From: Streptomyces sp. NBC_01465
GTDB lineage: Bacteria; Actinomycetota; Actinomycetes; Streptomycetales; Streptomycetaceae
Assembly: GCF_036227325.1 (NCBI RefSeq)
Contig: NZ_CP109467.1
Coordinates: 6,572,001 to 6,636,000 of the forward strand
DNA: 64,000 nt
Reading direction: 5' to 3'
How positions within the stretch are numbered: position 1 is the stretch's first letter; each line of letters opens with the position of its first letter. The position numbers and the translations under genes were made by a program. Shown here in pieces: positions 9,255 through 15,096 of this stretch. The notes beneath the pieces are model-generated. The model had not been told where the DNA came from, did no database searches, and worked only from the letters and a program-made list of their open reading frames with translations.

Positions 9255-9841
9255 CCGTGCACGAGCCAGACGCCGAACACCGCAGGCTGCTGCAGTCGGT
9301 GGTGCGTACGGCACGCGCCATCTTCGACGCCCAGGCCAGTTCGATCTTCCTGGTCGACGAGAGCAGCGGCGAGCTGGTCTTCGAGGCGGTGTCCGGCCGC
9401 GGCGAGGAACACCTCGTCGGCCGGCGCCTGGACGCCGGGCGCGGCATCGCGGGGTGGGTCCTGGAGTCCCGTCAGTCCGTGGAGGTCGAGGACCTCGAAG
9501 GCGATCCCTCCTTCGCCAGGGACTTCGCCGAGTCCACCCTCTTCGTACCCAGGTCGCTGATGGCCGCGCCGCTCCTGCACGGCGACACCCCGCTCGGCGT
9601 CCTCGAAGTCCTCGACCGGAGCCAGGAGTTGCGCACGCCACTGGCCGCGATGGACCTCCTCGCCCTCTTCGCCGACCAGGCGTCGGCGGCACTGCGGCTG
9701 GTCCAGCTCGGCCGGCGCAGCCCGGCGCCGGCCGACACCCTGGGCCTGTCCAGGGTGCTGGGGTCCCTGGACAGTGACCGGCGCGAGGCGGGCAGGCGGG
9801 TGGTCAGCGCTCTGGAGGAGCTGCTGCGGACGGCCGGCTGA
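9251..9841 (+). CDS. GAF domain protein
   Basis: Protein of 196 residues, mostly one GAF sensor domain (residues about 5-150: ARAIFDAQASSIFLVDE, AGRGIAGWV, APLLHGDTPLGVLEV), followed by a short helical tail. No enzymatic output domain is seen. The ATG overlaps the stop of the protease gene. GAF domains bind small ligands or mediate dimerisation; with the cyclase at 5324 it may form a sensing module, since GAF and class III cyclase domains often occur in the same systems. It ends the cluster A run; the next gene is convergent after 21 bases. Confidence 0.85.
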   Translation: MTVHEPDAEHRRLLQSVVRTARAIFDAQASSIFLVDESSGELVFEAVSGRGEEHLVGRRLDAGRGIAGWVLESRQSVEVEDLEGDPSFARDFAESTLFVPRSLMAAPLLHGDTPLGVLEVLDRSQELRTPLAAMDLLALFADQASAALRLVQLGRRSPAPADTLGLSRVLGSLDSDRREAGRRVVSALEELLRTAG

Positions 9842-9862
9842 GGGCCGCCCCGCGGTGGCGGG

Positions 9863-11791
9863 TCACACCGGCGCGCGGCCGGACACCGGGAGGCGGAGGA
9901 ACCCGTCGGCCGGTGCTGCCGTGTGCGAGCGCATCGACGGGATGGACGGTACGGGCGGTGCGGGCGGTACGGACCAGACCGGCCCGGGCGCCAGCTCCCG
10001 CGCCAACGCCTGTACCAGCACGGGGACATGGAAGGTCCGGGCGCCGTCCGGGCCCGCCGGGGCAGGCCAGTCGCAGAGCCGCAGATCGTGCAGCCGGTCC
10101 AGGGAACGGCCCGCCCGCACCACATCGCCGTCGAGCACCCGGACCGCGTCGTCGAAGGTGAACCCCGCCGACGTACCGAGCAGCCGGATCAGCGCCCAGT
10201 CCTGCGGCGCGACCCCCTGGTACCCGCGCATCAGACGGCCCCGCAGGTCCACATCGCCGACCGTGAACAGGTCCAGGCTCCCCGGCGCCCCCAGCTGCGC
10301 CGCGAGCCGCGTCAGCGGCCAGGCCCGCCGGGCGGCGAGCTGGGCGCCCGCGATCCGCAGGGCGAGCGGCAGCCGGTCACAGGCCCTGGCGATCCCCACC
10401 GCGGCGGCCGGCTCCGAGTCGACCCGCTCGGGGCCGACGATGCGGCGCAGCAGCTCCACGGAGTCGGCCGTCGACAGCGGCGCCAGCTCCACGAGCCGGG
10501 CCCCGTCGAGGGCGGCGAGCCGTGAGCAACTCGTCACCACGGTGGTCGACATGGGGGCGCTCGGCAGCAGCGGACGCACCTGGGCCTCGTCGTACGCGTT
10601 GTCCAGGAGGAACAGCATGGGACCGCGCCCGGTGAGCCGGGCGCGGTAGAGACGGACCAGGTCGGCCAGCCGGCGCGGCAGGCGCTCCGCCGGACGGCCC
10701 AGGTCGCGCAGCAGATCGGCCAGGGCGTCCTCGGGGGATCGCGGGGCGCCGTTCTCGTCCGCGAGATCCACATGGAACCGGCCGCCGGGGAAGATCTCTC
10801 CCGCCGCGTGTGCCGCCGCGATCGCCGTCGACGACTTGCCCACCCCCGGCCGACCCGTGACGACGGTGAGCTGCCAGGGGACGGCGGGCTCCACCGAGTG
10901 CGCCGTCACGTCCGGCAGTATCTCCGCCGACTCCTTCAGTCTCCCGGTGAAGTCGCTGATGCCGGGAGGCAGTTGGGAGGTCGCGCACGGGCGGGACTCG
11001 ACCTGTGCGCGGGACGGCAGGTCCGCGGGCGCGGGGTCGGGGCGGCCGTCGTAGCCGGAGAGGATCTCCTGCTGCAGCTGCCGCAGTGCGGTCCCCGGCT
11101 CCAGGCCGAGCTCCAGGGAGAACAGGCGGCGCACCTCGTCGTAGGCGAGCAGTGCGTCGCTCTGTCTGCCGAGACCGCGCAGGGCCCGCATGTGGTGGGC
11201 GCGCAGCTGCTCGCGGTACGGATTGGCGCCGACGAGCGGTTCCACCTCCTCGAGCACCTCCTGGTGCCGGCCCAGCGCGAGCCGCGCCGAGAACCACACC
11301 TCCAGCGCGGCGAGCCGGCGCTCGTGCAGCCGGTCCGCCTCCTCGTCGAGCGGCTGGGCGCCTTCGAGCCCGGCGAAGGGGCGTCCACGCCACAGCTTCA
11401 TCGCCCCGGCCATCAGCCGGTCGACCACCCCGGGATCGCTCTCGGCGGTGGCCCGGCGGGCCCGGTCGATGCCTTGCTCGAAGTTGACCCGGTCCACCCG
11501 CGCGGGGTCCACGGTCAGGCGGTAGCCCGGCCGCTGGAGCAGGATCCGGACGTCGTCGTCCGCCGACTCCAGGGTGCGGCGCAGATGGTGCACGTACACC
11601 TGGAGGTTCTTGGCGGCGCTCTTGGGCGGCCCCTCGCTCCACAGGGTGTCCACCAGGTGGTCGACGGAGACCACCGCGTCGGGCTCGCACAACAGCGAGG
11701 CCAGCAGGAGCTGTTGCTTGTACGGGCCGAGCGCCAGCGGCCGCGCACCGGCGGTGGCGGTGAGCGGGCCTAATATGCCGAAACTGATCAC
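9863..11791 (-). CDS. SARP/AfsR-family regulator with NB-ARC ATPase, bldA-type TTA codon
   Basis: Transcription activator of 642 residues. Residues about 1-95 form an OmpR-type winged helix, about 98-245 the bacterial transcriptional activation domain (BTAD, ending ELGLEPGTALRQLQ), and the rest an NB-ARC ATPase with Walker A GRPGVGKSS and Walker B MLFLLDNAY. A C-terminal TPR block is absent. GTG start at 11791 with GGGGGAG upstream. Codon 7 is TTA (11771-11773 on the plus strand reads TAA), so translation should depend on the rare bldA leucine tRNA. It is the last gene of the minus-strand cluster B, separated from the precursor gene by a strong hairpin. Expected to activate cluster B (and possibly A). 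Confidence 0.92.
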   Translation of the reverse strand: MISFGILGPLTATAGARPLALGPYKQQLLLASLLCEPDAVVSVDHLVDTLWSEGPPKSAAKNLQVYVHHLRRTLESADDDVRILLQRPGYRLTVDPARVDRVNFEQGIDRARRATAESDPGVVDRLMAGAMKLWRGRPFAGLEGAQPLDEEADRLHERRLAALEVWFSARLALGRHQEVLEEVEPLVGANPYREQLRAHHMRALRGLGRQSDALLAYDEVRRLFSLELGLEPGTALRQLQQEILSGYDGRPDPAPADLPSRAQVESRPCATSQLPPGISDFTGRLKESAEILPDVTAHSVEPAVPWQLTVVTGRPGVGKSSTAIAAAHAAGEIFPGGRFHVDLADENGAPRSPEDALADLLRDLGRPAERLPRRLADLVRLYRARLTGRGPMLFLLDNAYDEAQVRPLLPSAPMSTTVVTSCSRLAALDGARLVELAPLSTADSVELLRRIVGPERVDSEPAAAVGIARACDRLPLALRIAGAQLAARRAWPLTRLAAQLGAPGSLDLFTVGDVDLRGRLMRGYQGVAPQDWALIRLLGTSAGFTFDDAVRVLDGDVVRAGRSLDRLHDLRLCDWPAPAGPDGARTFHVPVLVQALARELAPGPVWSVPPAPPVPSIPSMRSHTAAPADGFLRLPVSGRAPV

Positions 11792-11840
11792 TCTCGTGTC
11801 TCCCCCTGAACCGGAAGTGGGGTTTCCAGGTCGCGCCGGA

Positions 11841-11867
11841 GGGCCCAGGCAGCTTCTGCCTGGGCCC
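11841..11867 (-). terminator. Perfect 12-bp hairpin between the precursor and SARP genes
   Basis: GGGCCCAGGCAG at 11841-11852 and its exact reverse complement at 11856-11867 enclose a 3-base loop. It lies 15 bases after the precursor stop in the direction of transcription. No long U-tract follows, as is common in Streptomyces. It should stabilise the precursor mRNA and reduce read-through into the SARP gene. Confidence 0.75.
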
Positions 11868-11882
11868 TGCGGTGAAGTGCTG

Positions 11883-12080
11883 TTACCAGACGAACGCGCC
11901 GCTCAGCGGGCTGTTGCTGTGCGAGACCACGTCCTCGGCGCCGTCCAGGCGCTGCTTGATGGAGTTCAGCAGCGAGACCTCCTCCTGGCTGAGGGAGGAG
12001 ATGGCGTCCAGCTGGGCGGGGTTGGCGCCCTTGAAGTTGTGACCGGCAGCGGCGAGTTCCTTGAGAGCCTCGAACGACAT
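11883..12080 (-). CDS. RiPP precursor-like peptide (65 aa), cluster B
   Basis: Small peptide with an excellent ribosome-binding site (AAAGGAGAACAGC before ATG). The N-terminal half is FEALKELAAAGHNF, then a helix around SQEEVSLLNSIKQRL (residues 31-45), and a C-terminus SHSNSPLSGAFVW. No cysteine. It pairs with the 78-residue peptide at 5056-5292, with the same spacing of EEV..L...K.RL and the same terminal HS..P..G plus final aromatic residue. The putative core is rich in Ser, Pro, Gly and ends in Trp. It is last in the run of modification genes, 65 bases after the HDO gene, and is followed by a strong hairpin, an arrangement typical of highly expressed precursor genes. Precursor status is inferred from context, not shown. 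Confidence 0.82.
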   Translation of the reverse strand: MSFEALKELAAAGHNFKGANPAQLDAISSLSQEEVSLLNSIKQRLDGAEDVVSHSNSPLSGAFVW

Positions 12081-12092
12081 GCTGTTCTCCTT

Positions 12093-12117
12093 TGTGGATG
12101 CGAGCTGTGGATGCGAG
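12093..12117. repeat. Tandem 12-bp repeat in the precursor leader region
   Basis: TGTGGATGCGAG occurs at 12093-12104 and again, perfectly, at 12106-12117 (13-base period). On the minus strand this is CTCGCATCCACA twice, ending just before the precursor ribosome-binding site. It may be a protein-binding or RNA element, or a slippage duplication. Confidence 0.6.
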
Positions 12118-12145
12118 TTACTGCGAAATTGCGGTTTCAGGTGTT

Positions 12146-12841
12146 TCACGCCCCGGCCGGAGCCGGAACGTTTCGCCCGGCGGTGGCCACAACGGCACCG
12201 AGCGAAGTCGTGGCGGCGTCGGCGGCATGGAGCGCGCTCAGGCCGATCGCCGTGACGAGCTGCTCCGTGAGCGGCAACTCGTCGATGGTGTGCATCAGTT
12301 CGTCGCGGTGTTTCACATCGAGCGCGGAATGCCGCTCCAGTGTCCGGAAACCCTCCCGCGGATATCCGGTGCGGCGCATCAGTTCCGGCACCAGCGCACG
12401 CGAAGGGGGGTTTCCTTCGAGTACCGCGATGTGCCCCAGCAGACAGACCGGGTGGAAATGCCGTATCCAGTAGTACTGGGCTCCCACGAGATTCGCGACG
12501 GCCGCCCCCGGGAGCCGGCGCAGCGGAATGTCGGGGTCGTACCCGATCGCCGCGAGGTCCTGCCGCAGCCATTCGTCATGGCCCTGCTCCTCCTTGATGT
12601 GCCGGGTCAGATACGGAATGAGCGCGGCGGCCGTCGGATCGTGGTCCGCGATTTCCTTCGACCGCTCCAGGGCGTTCTCCATGAGCGGCACGGTGGAACG
12701 GATCGCGGTGTGCAGCATGCAGAGGTACTCGGGGTAGAGCTCGGCCACCCGGGGGTGCGACCACAACTCGTGGCTGGCCGCCCCGAGATGGGGGATCAGC
12801 AGGGCGATCTTCGCGCGCAGGACAAGGCTGTGGTCGGTCAT
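12146..12841 (-). CDS. Heme-oxygenase-like diiron oxidase (HDO), cluster B
   Basis: Paralogue (231 residues) of the HDO at 2952-3644. Conserved between the two: YPEY/F, P.MENA/ESA, HI.EE.GHD.W.R.DLAA.G, VGAQY.WIRH.HP..LLG..AV.EG and the HSALDVKH (H-x3-D-x2-H) metal-binding segment, followed by RDEL. All candidate iron ligands are therefore kept in both copies. Its ATG overlaps the stop of the upstream radical SAM gene (ATGA) with GAGGAG as ribosome-binding site. By position it works with the two radical SAM enzymes on the peptide at 11883. Specific chemistry unknown; an oxidative change on the C-terminal core is the simplest idea. Confidence 0.85.
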   Translation of the reverse strand: MTDHSLVLRAKIALLIPHLGAASHELWSHPRVAELYPEYLCMLHTAIRSTVPLMENALERSKEIADHDPTAAALIPYLTRHIKEEQGHDEWLRQDLAAIGYDPDIPLRRLPGAAVANLVGAQYYWIRHFHPVCLLGHIAVLEGNPPSRALVPELMRRTGYPREGFRTLERHSALDVKHRDELMHTIDELPLTEQLVTAIGLSALHAADAATTSLGAVVATAGRNVPAPAGA

Positions 12842-13860
12842 GCCGTGTGCTCCTCTCGTCCCGTGTGGTCTCGTCCGATGCCGGCGATGGCGGTCAGCAG
12901 TGGTGCGTCCGTCCGTGCGCCGGCCTCGCTGTTGCGTCGTGTCATGGCCCAGCACAGCCCGCAGATCGAGCTGTAGTGGCGCTCGGCCAGATCGTTGTAG
13001 CGGGGCAGCGCGGTCAGGGCCCCCGGTCCCACCGAGCCCAGCGCCCGGTAGAAGGGGTCGGCGTGGAAGTCCCGTACCGCCGCCTCGACTTCCTCGCCCG
13101 TCGTGCAGTCCGCGCGGAGGGCGGCAGGCCCGGCCCCCATGATCACGGACTCGTTGCAGCAGGCGGTGACCCTGCCGTCGTAGCGGACCACGGTCGCGTC
13201 CACCACGTCGCACGGACCGAAGTCGGACCCCTGTGTGCGCTCCTGGAAGCTGTAGTGGTCGGCACCCCGCCCGTGGGGGAGGCCATGGGTGGGGATCAGT
13301 TCGGCGTACGCGGACCAGTCGCGGCCCAGCGCCTTGGTGAGGGCCTCCTCGGCGCGCTGCAGGGTGTCGCCCTCGTCGATGCACTGGACGACGATCGGCA
13401 CCTCGTGCCCGGCGATCACCCGCGCCGCGTGCCCGAACCGCTCGGGTCCCTGCCCCGCCACGTGGTACGCGTCGGTGCTGAGATAGATCACGGCCGATCT
13501 GTCGAGCACGTCATGGATCCACTGGGGCGCCCGCTCGGAGCGCGCCCAGAAGCCGCTGGTGTAGATGACGACGTGCTTGCCGGCCTCCGAGAGCTGTCGC
13601 ACGGTACGGGTCAGCCCGCGCCGCTCCACGAACGGTTCGCCCCCGGAGATCCCCGCCATCTCGAGCCCTTCGATCCCGGCGAGCCGGTCCACGATCGACT
13701 CCAGGAGCGCGAAGTCGGTGATCCTCGGCGAGTCGGGCCGCGAGTCCACCGAGCAGTGTCCGCAGCCGACCGGGCACCTGTCGGTGATGAACAGGAGCAC
13801 CGAACGGCCCCTGGTCCGCCGGATGTCGACGATGGCACGGTGGTTGAGGCGCGCGGTCAT
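12838..13860 (-). CDS. Radical SAM enzyme, second type (cluster B only)
   Basis: Radical SAM protein of 340 residues with C29-x3-C33-x2-C36 (DRCPVGCGHC) and GGEPFVERRG. The C-terminal part has GPCDVVDATV, TACCNES and CGLCWAMTR, a plausible auxiliary iron-sulfur cluster region. It is only distantly similar to its neighbour at 13857 and has no counterpart in cluster A, so it may install a modification unique to the cluster B product, or act as a partner subunit. Both ends overlap neighbours by four bases (ATGA), so expression is coupled to the enzyme before and the HDO after it. Confidence 0.9.
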   Translation of the reverse strand: MTARLNHRAIVDIRRTRGRSVLLFITDRCPVGCGHCSVDSRPDSPRITDFALLESIVDRLAGIEGLEMAGISGGEPFVERRGLTRTVRQLSEAGKHVVIYTSGFWARSERAPQWIHDVLDRSAVIYLSTDAYHVAGQGPERFGHAARVIAGHEVPIVVQCIDEGDTLQRAEEALTKALGRDWSAYAELIPTHGLPHGRGADHYSFQERTQGSDFGPCDVVDATVVRYDGRVTACCNESVIMGAGPAALRADCTTGEEVEAAVRDFHADPFYRALGSVGPGALTALPRYNDLAERHYSSICGLCWAMTRRNSEAGARTDAPLLTAIAGIGRDHTGREEHTA

Positions 13861-14975
13861 ACGAGGCTCCTCGCGGAGGTGTCCCCGAGGGTCACGAGCT
13901 CTGCGTACCTGGTGATGCCGTACTGCTTGGCGAAGGTCAACGGACCGGCCTCCACCAGCAGTTCCTCCGTACGCTTCTCCACAAGACGGACGGACTCGCG
14001 GTCTGCGGCCGCCCGTACCGCGCGCGGCACGGCCTCGTCCTTGGACAGGACCCAGCACGTCTCGCAGTAGCCGCCGGCCGCGCAGCCGGGCTTGCCGGAC
14101 CCGTACCGCTCGGCGAGGTACTCGGGTCCGGTCGCCCGGATCGCGCGCACCATCGGGTTGTTGAGGGAGCGCTCCCGGATGACCGACCAGTCGTCCTTGT
14201 TGATGTGACCGAGGTAGAGATGGGGCGGGAGAGGGACCTTTCCGTCCATCACGTCCTGGTTGCCGCATGCCGTGACCTGCCCGTTGAACCCGATCACCGG
14301 CCAGGCGGAGACCGAGCAGGGAGCGGGATCGACGGTGGTGCGCGGCAGCTGCACCTGCTTGAGCAGCCAGGCGTCCGCCCGGCCGTGCGGGCTGACGGGC
14401 GCCACCAGCATCGGCACCCGGTCGTCGAACTCGCGGCGCACCTCGGCGGTCAGGCCTTCGAGGTACGGGTCGTCGGGCCCGGTGCCCGTCAGCTGGAGGC
14501 TGACGTGCTTGCCCTCCTCGAGGAGCTCCCTCAGTACGCGGAAGACCGCCTTGCGCGGCACCTCCTCCTCGTGGAAGAAGTCCAGGCTCGCCGAGAAGTG
14601 GTCCACCGCGTCGATCGCCGGCCGCAGTGAGCGCGGGATGCGCCCGGTGGTGGCGTAGTTCTTGTCCTTCGCCGCGAAGTACAGCCCGGACAGGATGTGC
14701 GAACGGGCGCCCACCGCACGGGAGATGTCCGCGACGTCCTTGACGAGCCGGGGGCGAAGCAGTGCCTCGCCGCCCGACATCAGGACGAACTCGGGCCGGT
14801 TCCCGGTGGTGAAGGTGGTCGCGAACCTGCGGAACATCTCCTCCGGGTATTCCTCGCTGTCGAGCATGGAACTCGTCGAACAGTGCTTGCAGTGGAGCGG
14901 GCACCTGCGCGTGATGCCGAAGAACACGGCGGAGGCCGGTACGGGGCGGTGACGCAGAATCTCCATGAGGTGCAC
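13857..14975 (-). CDS. Radical SAM enzyme, paralogue of the cluster A enzyme
   Basis: Radical SAM protein of 372 residues; C25-x3-C29-x2-C32 (TRRCPLHCKHC), GGEALLRP, and C-terminal cysteines PCSVSAW, TACGNQD and GYCETCW that match those of the enzyme at 1888-2955 one for one. GTG start at 14975 is chosen because of GGAGGAGGA seven bases upstream. It is the first of four modification/precursor genes running leftward (radical SAM, radical SAM, HDO, peptide). The shared architecture with cluster A suggests that this enzyme and the HDO make the common core modification in both products. Confidence 0.92.
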   Translation of the reverse strand: MHLMEILRHRPVPASAVFFGITRRCPLHCKHCSTSSMLDSEEYPEEMFRRFATTFTTGNRPEFVLMSGGEALLRPRLVKDVADISRAVGARSHILSGLYFAAKDKNYATTGRIPRSLRPAIDAVDHFSASLDFFHEEEVPRKAVFRVLRELLEEGKHVSLQLTGTGPDDPYLEGLTAEVRREFDDRVPMLVAPVSPHGRADAWLLKQVQLPRTTVDPAPCSVSAWPVIGFNGQVTACGNQDVMDGKVPLPPHLYLGHINKDDWSVIRERSLNNPMVRAIRATGPEYLAERYGSGKPGCAAGGYCETCWVLSKDEAVPRAVRAAADRESVRLVEKRTEELLVEAGPLTFAKQYGITRYAELVTLGDTSARSLV

Positions 14976-15015
14976 CAGAAATCCTCCTCCTTCGACAGAT
15001 GCTCGACCGGATGCA

Positions 15016-15056
15016 TTTCTATAATGGAATCCGTCTCTTGGTTCGATCTATAGAAA
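15016..15056. promoter_or_regulatory. AT-rich inverted repeat upstream of the cluster B modification genes
   Basis: TTTCTATA (15016-15023) and TATAGAAA (15049-15056) are exact inverted arms 25 bases apart, inside an unusually AT-rich island for this genome, 41-81 bases upstream of the GTG at 14975. It is a likely promoter/operator that lets the radical SAM-HDO-peptide run be expressed apart from the ABC exporter genes. No clear -35/-10 pair could be assigned. Confidence 0.45.
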
Positions 15057-15096
15057 CGCTTTAGTAATGGTTTTCGGCCGGGGCCCGGGGAGGGAA

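Noticed and set aside
5056..12080. Classification of the peptides as sactipeptides, lanthipeptides or thiazole RiPPs
   Set aside because: Neither peptide contains cysteine, and there is no lanthionine synthetase or YcaO gene in the window.
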